A DNA stretch of 13,293 nucleotides from Candidatus Acidiferrales bacterium (GCA_030043155.1 JASHYE010000263.1:1-13293), one strand, 5' to 3'; positions 1 through 6,679 are shown, counted from the stretch's first letter. Program-made: numbers and translations. The notes: a model not told the origin generated them from the sequence alone.

Positions 1-1
1 G

Positions 2-325
2 TCAATTCAGGTGGCGAGAAACCCTTCGTGCCGGGCTTGCGTTCAACACGAATTTGCCTATTTGCAGGGAGAAGCGCAGCCCCACGTCACAATGTGCGGC
101 CGAGACTCCGTGCAGATTCACGAACGGAACCGGCGTCTCGACCTGCCCGAGCTTAGCAGCCGCCTCGAAAGATCGGCGATAAAGGTGAGGAGCAACGGCT
201 TTCTGCTGCGATTCCTTGTGCCTCCATATGAAGTGACCGTGTTTCCAGATGGGCGTGCGGTGGTGAAGGGCACGCAGGATCCTGCTCTGGCGCGGACGCT
301 CTATGCCCGCTACATCGGGGCTTAA
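2..325 (+). CDS. ThiF/MoeB/HesA-family adenylyltransferase, C-terminal fragment
   Basis: This is the 3' end of a gene whose start lies left of the window; the frame is open to the first base and ends at TAA. About 107 residues are visible. The family (E1-like enzymes) adenylates the C-terminal glycine of a sulfur-carrier ubiquitin-like protein such as ThiS or MoaD, for thiamine or molybdopterin synthesis. Visible support is a CxxC pair (CRAC) near the left edge, matching one of the family's zinc-binding CxxC pairs, followed by CGRDSVQIHE and the closing stretch VPPYEVTVFPDGRAVVKGT, which I recognise from ThiF-family C-termini. The ATP-binding Rossmann domain is outside the window, so the exact subfamily (ThiF, MoeB or HesA) cannot be decided. 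An in-frame GTG at 11 is very unlikely to be a real start, because family-like residues sit immediately after it and the catalytic domain would be missing. Confidence 0.8.
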   Translation, partial: SIQVARNPSCRACVQHEFAYLQGEAQPHVTMCGRDSVQIHERNRRLDLPELSSRLERSAIKVRSNGFLLRFLVPPYEVTVFPDGRAVVKGTQDPALARTLYARYIGA

Positions 326-332
326 TCCTCGC

Positions 333-361
333 TTGACTGCAGTTCGCGGTGCGTCAATATA
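333..361 (+). promoter_or_regulatory. possible sigma70-like promoter, weak
   Basis: TTGACT (333-338) is followed after 17 bases by AATATA (356-361). It lies just after the ThiF-family stop and points toward the 3' end of the convergent gene at 437-778, so a transcript from it would be antisense to that gene. No sense gene follows on this strand before yebC. The call rests only on consensus resemblance and could be chance. Confidence 0.2.
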
Positions 362-363
362 GG

Positions 364-379
364 CGAGCTTTGCAGCTCG
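364..379. other. short perfect hairpin between convergent genes
   Basis: CGAGCT (364-369), a four-base loop TTGC and AGCTCG (374-379) form a perfect 6-bp stem. It sits between the convergent stops at 325 and 437. No T-run follows on either strand, so it is not a canonical intrinsic terminator. It might still end or stabilise transcripts of either gene. Confidence 0.3.
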
Positions 380-436
380 ATACGGAGGAACCTCTGGAAG
401 CGTGAAGTAAATCATTTCAAAGGGGAAGATTCGTTC

Positions 437-778
437 TCAACCGATCCGGCGCTCATTTTCCTGGCGCGCAGCGATGCGCTCGATGTTTTCCCGGCAGTTC
501 ATTAACGTGAGGAAGGTACTAAGAATCCGCGCCTTAGTTTCATCAGTGAGTCCAGCGCCTCCGGTGGCCAGTTGCGCCAGCTTTTGCCCATGCTCAGCCA
601 TGTAGCGACGCATCTCGTCGTAGCGCTCGCGGCGGGCTCCTCCGACAGCAGTTTCACGACGCATCTGCATGCAGGTTTGTTCAAGCTCAAGAGTGAAATG
701 CAAAATGCAGAGCCGCTGCTCCTCAAGCTGCTGCGGAACACGCGTCTTACAGCCGACAATGTCACAGTTCACAAGCAT
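437..778 (-). CDS. conserved hypothetical protein with Cys/His cluster
   Basis: I do not recognise a named family with certainty. The ATG at 778 gives 113 residues. The N-terminus has C5-x4-C10-x13-C24-x2-H27, a spacing like a small zinc-binding knuckle; further cysteines are C36 and C96. The remainder is predicted helical and charged, with RYDEMRRYMAEHGQKLAQLA in the middle and a conserved-looking SDETK-like segment (TDETKARILSTFLTLMNCRE) near the end. It resembles small acidobacterial proteins I have seen, an impression rather than a search result. The frame stays open upstream to an ATG at 937 (166 residues), but that extension looks basic and less protein-like, so I prefer 778. No strong Shine-Dalgarno sequence precedes either start. 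It is divergent from yebC and convergent with the ThiF-family gene. It could be a zinc-binding regulator or adaptor; function unknown. Confidence 0.6.
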   Translation of the reverse strand: MLVNCDIVGCKTRVPQQLEEQRLCILHFTLELEQTCMQMRRETAVGGARRERYDEMRRYMAEHGQKLAQLATGGAGLTDETKARILSTFLTLMNCRENIERIAARQENERRIG

Positions 779-958
779 TTTGTCTTGCGGCTTTCCCAGG
801 CGCGTAACAAGGAACGCCTGAATCGCCGTTGCTCTAGAGCGTTTTGTAACATCCTCCGCCGCTAAAATCCACTGGCGCGGTGACTTGCGCCGCCAATCTG
901 CCACCACTCCGTGCATTCGGCCACTACCGCGGTTCATGCTAACTTTACGGCCCGATCG

Positions 959-987
959 TTTTTCTTTGGCCTTGGCTGTGCTAAACT
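959..987 (+). promoter_or_regulatory. candidate extended -10 promoter of yebC
   Basis: TAAACT (982-987) is preceded by TG one base upstream (979-980), the extended -10 arrangement. A poor -35 match, TTTTTC, lies at 959-964, 17 bases away. A start site near 994 would give a leader of about 47 bases before the yebC ATG. The region from 779 to 1040 holds no other convincing gene. Confidence 0.35.
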
Positions 988-1040
988 ATCGCGGCAAGAG
1001 CTACCTGCTCCTGCCAGTTACCTCTGCGAGGCAGCCTGAA

Positions 1041-1790
1041 ATGTCCGGACATTCAAAGTGGGCGACGATCAAACATAAGAAAGCCGCGACCGATGCGCGG
1101 CGCGGGAAGATCTTTACGAAAATCATCCGCGAAATCATGATTGCCGCGCGCGCGGGCGCCGACCCGAACACCAATCCTCGCCTGCGCACCGCTATCCTGG
1201 CGGCCAAGAACGAAAATATGCCGAATGACAATATCGAGCGCGCGGTTCTGCGCGGCTCCGGACAAATGGAAGGAGAAGTCCTCGAAGAAGTGACCTTCGA
1301 GGGGTATGGCCCGGGAGGCGTTGGAATGCTGGTGGAAGTGGTGACCAGCAACCGCAACCGCATTGTCAGCGAAATACGCCACATGATGTCCAAGCACGGC
1401 GGAAACATGGCAGAGAATGGCGCTGTTGGATGGATGTTCCATCGCAAGGGCGACCTGACCATACCGAAGGAAGCGGCCGACGAAGAAAAGCTGATGAGCC
1501 TCGTTCTGGATGCTGGCGCCGAGGACTTGAAGGACGATGGATCATCCTGGGAGGTCGTAACGCCTCCCGAAGTTTTCGAAAAGGTGCGCGAGGCGCTGGT
1601 CGCGGCGGGAATCAATCCAGCATCGGCGGAAGTGGGCTGGGTTCCGCAGAACTACATCAAGCTGACCGGCGCGCAGGCGCAGCAGATGGTGAAAATGGTG
1701 GAAGCTCTGGAAGAGCATGATGACGTGCAGCACGTCTATGCAAATTTTGATATCGATGAGAGAGAAATACAGGCTGCGGTCGCCAGCTAA
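1041..1790 (+). CDS. yebC: YebC/PmpR family regulatory protein
   Basis: The protein has 249 residues, the usual family length (about 240-250). It opens with the signature MSGHSKWATIKHKKAATDAR, continues with GKIFTKIIREI and the family segments NPRLRTAILAAKNENMPNDN and EGYGPGGVGMLVEVVTSNRNR, and ends in the acidic-aromatic HVYANFDID. YebC-family proteins are cytosolic; some act as DNA-binding regulators (PmpR) and others, with the mitochondrial relative TACO1, help ribosomes translate difficult stretches such as polyproline. Which role applies here cannot be told from sequence. The ATG at 1041 is chosen because the conserved N-terminus begins exactly there; GAGG at 1028-1031 is a plausible ribosome-binding site. 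The frame is open 52 codons further upstream, but that part has no family resemblance. It precedes ruvC, a frequent bacterial gene order. Confidence 0.96.
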   Translation: MSGHSKWATIKHKKAATDARRGKIFTKIIREIMIAARAGADPNTNPRLRTAILAAKNENMPNDNIERAVLRGSGQMEGEVLEEVTFEGYGPGGVGMLVEVVTSNRNRIVSEIRHMMSKHGGNMAENGAVGWMFHRKGDLTIPKEAADEEKLMSLVLDAGAEDLKDDGSSWEVVTPPEVFEKVREALVAAGINPASAEVGWVPQNYIKLTGAQAQQMVKMVEALEEHDDVQHVYANFDIDEREIQAAVAS

Positions 1791-1915
1791 TCGATTGACG
1801 TAGTATCCTTCGCGCTGTTTTCCTGCAAAAATCACTACCCTCCGAAATTCCGCTGCGCGTAGACTGAAACACGCTCGAGTGTCTGAGCGAGCCGATGTCG
1901 CGAAGGGGATGAAGT

Positions 1916-2500
1916 TTGCGCGTTTTGGGGCTGGACCCGGCCCTTGCCGGGGCTACAGGTTACGGCGTGATCGAAATGGAGGCCTCGACGACGCGGATGC
2001 TGCGCTTTGGAGCGTTGCGTTTCGCGTCGGCCACGGAATTCTCTGAGCGCCTCCGCAGGATTCACAAAATGGTTTCCGAGCTTATGCAGGAGTTTGAACC
2101 TGATGCCGTTGCGGTGGAATCTGTCTTCGCCGCGCTGAACATACGCACCGCTTTGCGATTGGCCGAAGTGCGCGGCGTTATTCTGCTGGCGGCTGCGCAA
2201 GCCGAAGTTCCATCACATAGTTACTCTCCGCGCGAAGTGAAGGCCAGTATTACGGGGCACGGAAGCGCGTCCAAGGAGCAAATGCAGCAGATGGTCAAGG
2301 CGCAACTCAGGCTCTGCGAGCGGCCGGAGCCGCCGGATGCGGCGGACGCGATCGCTGTAGCGCTTTGCCATGCGTATGCCGTGCGAGCGCAACAACGCAT
2401 CAATGGTAATGCTTCTTTGAATTCAAACCTTGCGACTGCAGTCCGTTTCGACCGATCGCGCAGCCATTTCCCTTCGGCTCGCATCCTTAATCAACGATGA
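1916..2500 (+). CDS. ruvC: crossover junction endodeoxyribonuclease RuvC
   Basis: RuvC resolves Holliday junctions by symmetric cleavage, working with RuvAB. The protein has 194 residues. The RNase-H-like acidic residues are all visible: D7 in LGLDPA, E68 in AVESVF, and D141 and D144 in PPDAADAIAVAL. The loop after D7 (ALAGATGYG) seems one residue longer than the common GLANTGWG form. The start is TTG: an in-frame TGA at 1910-1912 closes the upstream frame, and AAGGGG at 1903-1908 gives a well-spaced ribosome-binding site. The ATG at 1909 is out of frame. About 38 residues after the conserved AVALCHAY form a polar tail (residues 157-194) beyond the usual core. Its stop overlaps the next gene's ATG (ATGA, 2497-2500), suggesting translational coupling. 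ruvA and ruvB do not follow in this window. Confidence 0.95.
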   Translation: MRVLGLDPALAGATGYGVIEMEASTTRMLRFGALRFASATEFSERLRRIHKMVSELMQEFEPDAVAVESVFAALNIRTALRLAEVRGVILLAAAQAEVPSHSYSPREVKASITGHGSASKEQMQQMVKAQLRLCERPEPPDAADAIAVALCHAYAVRAQQRINGNASLNSNLATAVRFDRSRSHFPSARILNQR

Positions 2501-3183
2501 GGGCGCCTGGATTCAAACTTGGTCTGGCCACACTGCTGTTCGTGTCTGCTTTTTCACCTGTGTTTGCAAATTCGCAAGCAGCCGATACCCCCTCACACGG
2601 AGATTCTGCGGATAGCCCCACTCTAACGTTCCGGAGGGTTTTCAAGTCCAGCTACCCGGAGTTTGTCGAGATCACCGTAAACGAGGATGGGACCGGCACA
2701 TATGACATTCGCCAGCTGGACGATACAGCGAGCCCGCAACCGTTGCAGATTGGAACGCCGCTGGTACGGAAAATGTTCGAGCTTGCTGACGACCTGCACG
2801 ATTTTGAAGGCGTTGACCTTGACGTGCACCGCCGCATCGCCAACCTGGGGCAGAAAACCTTCGTTTACAAGAAAGGCGCGGAGACCCACGAAGCAAGCTT
2901 CAATTACACGTTGAACAATTCTGCGCGTCAACTGCTCCAAATTTTTGAGGGCCTTCAGCGACAGGAGTTGGACGTCAGCGACATGGAAAGAGTGATGCAC
3001 TATGATCACTTGGGAATCGCCGACGTAATCGCGCGCGTCCAGAGCGACGTTAAGAACAAGCTGATTCCTGAGCCTGCGGCGCTGCTGCCGGTGCTGGATC
3101 AGATCTCGTCGGATTCGGAATTGATGGACATGTCGCGCCAGCGCGCTCGCGCCATCGCCGAAGAGATTCGCGAGAAGAGCTAG
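2497..3183 (+). CDS. secreted hypothetical protein coupled to ruvC
   Basis: I do not recognise a named family. The 228-residue product starts with a clear signal peptide: basic MRAPGFK, a hydrophobic core (residues 8-23) and a likely signal-peptidase site VFA|NS after residue 24. The mature part begins with a Ser/Asp-rich linker (25-42), then a beta-like segment including EFVEITVNEDGTGTYDIRQL, which resembles proteins reading out a tissue- or cell-surface scaffold only in general form; no catalytic motif is visible. The C-terminal third is helical and charged, ending ARAIAEEIREKS. The start ATG overlaps the ruvC stop by four bases and has no obvious Shine-Dalgarno sequence, so translation probably depends on ribosomes finishing ruvC. 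A six-T run follows the stop at 3184-3189. It is probably periplasmic or exported; its functional link to RuvC, if any, is unknown. Confidence 0.75.
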   Translation: MRAPGFKLGLATLLFVSAFSPVFANSQAADTPSHGDSADSPTLTFRRVFKSSYPEFVEITVNEDGTGTYDIRQLDDTASPQPLQIGTPLVRKMFELADDLHDFEGVDLDVHRRIANLGQKTFVYKKGAETHEASFNYTLNNSARQLLQIFEGLQRQELDVSDMERVMHYDHLGIADVIARVQSDVKNKLIPEPAALLPVLDQISSDSELMDMSRQRARAIAEEIREKS

Positions 3184-3390
3184 TTTTTTACTCAACTGTC
3201 CTGTAAATCACACTGTCCATCCTCGTAGATACCTGCCGCTGGCGTTCAACCTGGGGCCTTCGAATTCTGAAACGGTTCGTTGGTTGAAATTGCTTGACGA
3301 GGCAGGCTTGAAAGAGTGACCATGTCAGCAGTTGATGAATCGCCGTAAGTTTTTCGGCGCAGGGTGACCGTCGTTCTGCGATGTTCCCCG

Positions 3391-3396
3391 GGAGGT
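3391..3396 (+). promoter_or_regulatory. strong ribosome-binding site of the FecR-domain gene
   Basis: GGAGGT lies five bases before the ATG at 3402. This decides the start over the in-frame ATG at 3381, which would place the ribosome-binding site inside the coding sequence and add seven residues ahead of the signal peptide. Confidence 0.7.
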
Positions 3397-3401
3397 GCAA
3401 G

Positions 3402-5036
3402 ATGCGACGTTCTTCCTTCGGTTTTTTCCTTCTGAGTCTTTCAATTTTAGTGCTGGCTATCGGGGCCGGACAGGCCTGTGCCTCGGATCTGAGCTACGCG
3501 AGGATTGTGCGGATCAGCCTGGTGAGCGGAGATGTTCAGGTTTCGCGTCCCGGCCATTCCGCATGGGAACCCGCAGCGCCGAATATGCCTGTGATGCAGG
3601 GCATGACCATCGGAACAAACAACGGTTATGCGGAAGTGCAATTCGAGGACGGCTCAACGGCATGGATTTCCGAAAACACTCTTGTGCAGTTTACTGAGCT
3701 TGCGCTCGCTGATGGCAGCCGCATCACCAAGCTTACGCTTGGCGAGGGCACTCTGAGCCTGATGACAGAACTCCATCGCGGTGACGCGTTCAGCGTGTCA
3801 ACTTCCGCAGAAACGATGACCGTCGCCAAGAACAGCTTCTTCCGAATCGACTGTTTTCATGATGGCGCTTCCGTCAGTGTGTCGGCGGGCGAACTGCAGG
3901 TCACGTCTGCTGGCGTCGCACAAACCGTGAAAAAAGGGCAAACTCTCGCCTACGAATCGAAGCTGCAGACGGTTTCTCTCAAAGCGAATCCAAAACCCGA
4001 TGACTGGGATCACTGGACAATCAATCGAGCGCGCGCTACGCAGGTCGAAACAGCACAATCTTCTTCGTACGTGACTTCTCCCTTTAGCTATGGCTTGGCG
4101 GACATGTCCGGCTACGGCAATTGGAATTATTTTGCGGGTTACGGTTATGGCTGGCAGCCGTACGGGATGGGAAGTTGCTGGATGCCATTTTCAAATGGAG
4201 GCTGGGACTTTTATCCCGGATTTGGCTGGACCTGGATCAGCGCGGAGCCGTGGGGCTGGGCTCCTTATCATTTCGGGAACTGGGATTACCTGCCGTATTC
4301 CGGCTGGACTTGGTTCCCATCGGATATGAGCTTCTGGGATCCTGCGCCCGTGAATTGGTATTCCATGGGGAATCAGGTGGGGTGGTGGCCGATGGCCTCT
4401 GGCTTCATGGGTTCTCCCGGATTGCAGTATCAGCAAATGGCGGATGGGTGCTCGGGCGGCGCCGGAGCGTACGGAGCTTACGCAACTGGAGCTACACGTA
4501 TATTGTTCCGCTCGAACAGAGGGCCTATGTCTCGCGGCAGGACGCTCGCGCCACCGCGTTTGATGCTCATGACCAGCCAACTCGGTCGCGGTCACGAGAT
4601 TACTCTTACGGCTCTGGACGAATCTTCTGGGCCGGAGGGGCTGCTTCACTCTCTTGAACCGGCGGAGAATGGGAAGCCTTCCCGCATTGCTTTTTCCGCG
4701 ATGGCGGCGCAGTCGCCCAAGATGGTGGCACCGATGACGAGGGATGTGGCCAGCCTGCAGCGTTCCCTCGCCTCCGGTGTTGCGCCGGCGAAAGTCAGTT
4801 CCATGCTGCCGTCCATGGCATCGTCCAATGCACTGCACGCCGAGAGCGGAGTTTCCGTTCCGGCGATGCCAACTCACCGACCGAGCCCGATGATTTCTCG
4901 GACAAAGGGTTCTGGCGGGTCGGCGCGTGGCTCTTGGCCGGAGAGTTCAGGAGTGGCGCAAGGGTGGTCGGCACCGGCGCGAGCATCATCCCCATCTTCT
5001 GCTGGCGCTTCACACGGGAGCGGAAAACCGAACTAG
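3402..5036 (+). CDS. exported FecR-domain protein with DUF6600-like aromatic region
   Basis: The product has 544 residues in three parts. First is a signal peptide (residues 1-27, MRRSSFGFF then a long hydrophobic core, site near ACA|SD). Second is a FecR-type beta domain (about 35-185) with VSGDVQVSRPG, GTNNGYAEVQFEDGSTAWI and RIDCF. Third is a striking Trp/Tyr/Gly-rich block (about 225-332) with repeats such as GWTWISAEPWGWAPYHFGNW and YSGWTWFP, typical of what is annotated as DUF6600 downstream of FecR domains. The last 110 or so residues are Ser/Ala/Pro/Met-rich and probably disordered. Classical FecR is a signal-transducing partner of TonB receptors, but there is no anti-sigma helix, sigma factor or receptor nearby, so that role is not supported. 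It is more likely an envelope or surface protein of unknown ligand. The 218-base gap upstream suggests its own promoter, though I found no convincing one. Confidence 0.88.
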   Translation: MRRSSFGFFLLSLSILVLAIGAGQACASDLSYARIVRISLVSGDVQVSRPGHSAWEPAAPNMPVMQGMTIGTNNGYAEVQFEDGSTAWISENTLVQFTELALADGSRITKLTLGEGTLSLMTELHRGDAFSVSTSAETMTVAKNSFFRIDCFHDGASVSVSAGELQVTSAGVAQTVKKGQTLAYESKLQTVSLKANPKPDDWDHWTINRARATQVETAQSSSYVTSPFSYGLADMSGYGNWNYFAGYGYGWQPYGMGSCWMPFSNGGWDFYPGFGWTWISAEPWGWAPYHFGNWDYLPYSGWTWFPSDMSFWDPAPVNWYSMGNQVGWWPMASGFMGSPGLQYQQMADGCSGGAGAYGAYATGATRILFRSNRGPMSRGRTLAPPRLMLMTSQLGRGHEITLTALDESSGPEGLLHSLEPAENGKPSRIAFSAMAAQSPKMVAPMTRDVASLQRSLASGVAPAKVSSMLPSMASSNALHAESGVSVPAMPTHRPSPMISRTKGSGGSARGSWPESSGVAQGWSAPARASSPSSAGASHGSGKPN

Positions 5037-5090
5037 CGACATGCCTGTTTGAGCGAGCGGTCGGCGGCGTGATTTCGCTGGAGTATTCCG

Positions 5091-5894
5091 CTATTGCACA
5101 ATAATTCCGGCATAGCCGACAACGTCGTCGAGATCGCCTGTGATTTCTGCTGAAGTCGCGTAGCGAACAAGGCTAGCAGCCGTCGCGCCCAAATCACGCG
5201 CCGCCGTCAGCATGGCGACCGCAGGTCCATAACCGCACATCGAAATATCTTCGCGGCGAACAGTATCGTAGAGCGTACGGCCATCGAGTGACAAAATAGC
5301 GTCAATTGCTTTGCGGTCTTTCACACGGGTGATTGCGTCATTCTCGCGATGGTTCATATCAGAGCTCGCGACCATCATCACAGGATCTTTCTCGTTACTG
5401 ATTGCTTTGGCCAGCGCGTGTCCCAGCGCCTCCAGGGCTTCGAATCTCTCCGCTCCGATCAGCACAGGCACAAATGTGAAATCTCCAGCGAGTTCGATCA
5501 GAAAGGGCAGCTGAACTTCCAGCGAATGCTCCGGAGCATGCGCGAGGGAATCCTCGCGAAGCGCCGGGAAGAGCTTCTTGAGTTCTGCGGCCAGCGCGTC
5601 GTCCACTTTGGCCTGGCCAAGCGGGGTGTCCCATGATCCTTGGGAGAGAATGGCGAGGCGCTCACCCTGCGGGTAATGGCGCGGGCCGAGCAGAAAGAAA
5701 CGCGTCGGCAGATCTAACCGGGCGTAAACAGCGCCGGCTACTTTTCCAGAATAGACATATCCGGCATGAGGCACGATGCAGCCGATGGCAGGGGTTTTGG
5801 TCGAAGCGTCCCGCGTAAATTCAAGGATCTGGTTTTTCAAACGAAGCGGATCGGAGGGATAAAAGCGTCCAGCAACGGCGGGAGGGCGAATCAT
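5091..5894 (-). CDS. amrB: MEMO-family protein, AmmeMemoRadiSam system protein B
   Basis: The protein has 267 residues, normal for the family. Conserved landmarks are PPAVAGRFYP at the N-terminus, PHAGYVYSG (H43), GPRH (H73), EHSLEVQLPFL (122-132), SSDMNH (177-182) and CGYGPAVAML (C220). H43, H73, D179, H182 and C220 line up with the metal-site and pocket residues H49, H81, D189, H192 and C244 of human MEMO1, as I recall them. The fold is related to extradiol dioxygenases (LigB); MEMO1 binds redox metals, and the bacterial role is not settled. In many genomes the gene sits with AMMECR1 (AmrA) and a radical-SAM gene (AmrS); neither is here. Instead it is the last gene of a minus-strand unit with two small unknown genes, 36 bases after the secreted one. 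It is probably cytosolic; no signal peptide is present. Confidence 0.93.
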   Translation of the reverse strand: MIRPPAVAGRFYPSDPLRLKNQILEFTRDASTKTPAIGCIVPHAGYVYSGKVAGAVYARLDLPTRFFLLGPRHYPQGERLAILSQGSWDTPLGQAKVDDALAAELKKLFPALREDSLAHAPEHSLEVQLPFLIELAGDFTFVPVLIGAERFEALEALGHALAKAISNEKDPVMMVASSDMNHRENDAITRVKDRKAIDAILSLDGRTLYDTVRREDISMCGYGPAVAMLTAARDLGATAASLVRYATSAEITGDLDDVVGYAGIIVQ

Positions 5895-5930
5895 GGCAAA
5901 TCTTCTAACGGGAACGCCAGTTATTCTTTT

Positions 5931-6305
5931 TCAGTAAGCTTTTGACGCCTTGCCTTTTATGCTCTCCGCTTCCGGAGAGCCATGTTTGAAGCGAATCGTC
6001 ACCATATCGCCAGGCTGATATCCGCCGCGCGCAATCAAACTTTGCAGTTTCTTGTTCAGATCCGACGAAAACGTAAAGGTTCGGACCACGTAGGAATTTT
6101 TGGGGTCGCGGACGATGATGGAAACGGTATTCATCCGCACCACTTCGCCCTTGAACGTGTCTATCTTGACCTTGGCTGACTTCGTGGTCTTGGCCTTCAG
6201 AGTCACGGGGCTGGTGGTGGTTTCCTGAGCAGCCGCGGGAGACGGCGCAAAAAAACCGGCGAACATCAGGATTGAAAATGCAGGAACCAGGAATTTACGA
6301 TTCAT
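5931..6305 (-). CDS. small secreted hypothetical protein
   Basis: No named family is recognised with confidence. The 124-residue product has a signal peptide (MNRKF, hydrophobic to residue 23, site AAA|QE after 26), then a Thr/Lys-rich linker (27-48) and a compact beta-rich domain of about 70 residues: FKGEVVRMNTVSIIVRDP, then VVRTFTFSSDL, then GYQPGDMVTIRFKHG. This strand pattern suggests a small OB-like or beta-barrel domain similar to DUF5666-type exported proteins; that is inference. Its ATG lies inside the end of the upstream gene (11-base overlap, 6295-6305), so translation is probably coupled. It is followed 36 bases later by amrB. It is likely periplasmic or exported. Confidence 0.75.
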   Translation of the reverse strand: MNRKFLVPAFSILMFAGFFAPSPAAAQETTTSPVTLKAKTTKSAKVKIDTFKGEVVRMNTVSIIVRDPKNSYVVRTFTFSSDLNKKLQSLIARGGYQPGDMVTIRFKHGSPEAESIKGKASKAY

Positions 6306-6633
6306 CGTCGATTGAAATCTTGAGCGATTTCAAAAACTTGATATCCTGCTGAGTTATTTCCACTTTCGCGTCTGCAGTCTGTTCGTCGATGGCTTCCTCG
6401 TCCACGCGAATATGCAGGGCCTCCAAAAAACGCCGATCGGTGCTTGTCATGCGTTCGTCTTGCGCCTGCCGCTGCGCCAATCCAATGGTGGCGTCGAGTT
6501 TCAATACAATGTCGTAGCCTGCGGCCCGCACGTTGGCGATTGCCTCTGCGATCTTGTCTGAATCAGCCACGGAATCATTGATGGCATGTCCCAGTTCGCG
6601 AAGCAAAGCCTTAAGATGGTCATCGAGACGCAC
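6295..6633 (-). CDS. small cytosolic hypothetical protein with internal motif duplication
   Basis: No known family is recognised. The product has 112 residues, strongly acidic, without signal peptide or membrane segment. The first half is helical (residues 1-55, with LGHAINDSVADSDKIAEAI and VRAAGYDIVLKLDATIGL). The second half carries two copies of one motif 31 residues apart: residues 66-80 (DRRFLEALHIRVDEE) and 97-111 (DIKFLKSLKISIDDE), pattern D-x-[KR]-F-L-x-x-L-x-I-x-[VI]-D-[DE]-E. The start is GTG, supported by a perfect AGGAGG at 6640-6645 six bases upstream. It is first gene of the unit that continues into the secreted 124-residue protein (11-base overlap) and amrB. The paired motif could be a protein-interaction element; function unknown. 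Confidence 0.75.
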   Translation of the reverse strand: MRLDDHLKALLRELGHAINDSVADSDKIAEAIANVRAAGYDIVLKLDATIGLAQRQAQDERMTSTDRRFLEALHIRVDEEAIDEQTADAKVEITQQDIKFLKSLKISIDDES

Positions 6634-6639
6634 TGTATA

Positions 6640-6645
6640 CCTCCT
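6640..6645 (-). promoter_or_regulatory. strong ribosome-binding site for a GTG start
   Basis: On the minus strand the sequence reads AGGAGG, six bases before GTG at 6633-6631. It fixes the start of the 112-residue protein and suggests efficient initiation despite the GTG codon. Confidence 0.75.
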
Positions 6646-6679
6646 AGCCCTGACTCAATTTTAGGTCGCAGTCGCGGAA

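Noticed and set aside
779..937. Upstream extension of the Cys/His protein to an ATG at 937.
   Set aside because: The extension is open but basic and unlike the rest; the Cys/His module starts right after the ATG at 778. It is kept as a less likely alternative.
885..1040. Open in-frame N-terminal extension of yebC (52 codons).
   Set aside because: The YebC signature begins exactly at the ATG at 1041, a candidate promoter lies inside the extension, and the extension has no family resemblance.
1001..1615. Long open frame antisense to yebC (204 codons).
   Set aside because: It lies wholly over a confidently identified gene, is rich in Arg/Ser/Pro as expected for a reverse-complement shadow, and has no recognisable domain.
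3146..3189. Possible intrinsic terminator after the secreted gene: CTCGCG/CGCGAG stem followed by a six-T run.
   Set aside because: The stem has a 17-base loop and lies nine bases before the T-run inside coding sequence, which is poor geometry for an intrinsic terminator.
3341..3359. CGCCG/CGGCG hairpin upstream of the FecR-domain gene, considered as a riboswitch or operator.
   Set aside because: It is only five base pairs with a nine-base loop, and nothing around it resembles a known riboswitch core.
4191..4877. Open frame of 228 codons antisense to the FecR-domain gene.
   Set aside because: It has an Arg/His/Pro-rich composition typical of an antisense shadow, while the sense strand carries a coherent signal peptide, FecR domain and aromatic repeats.
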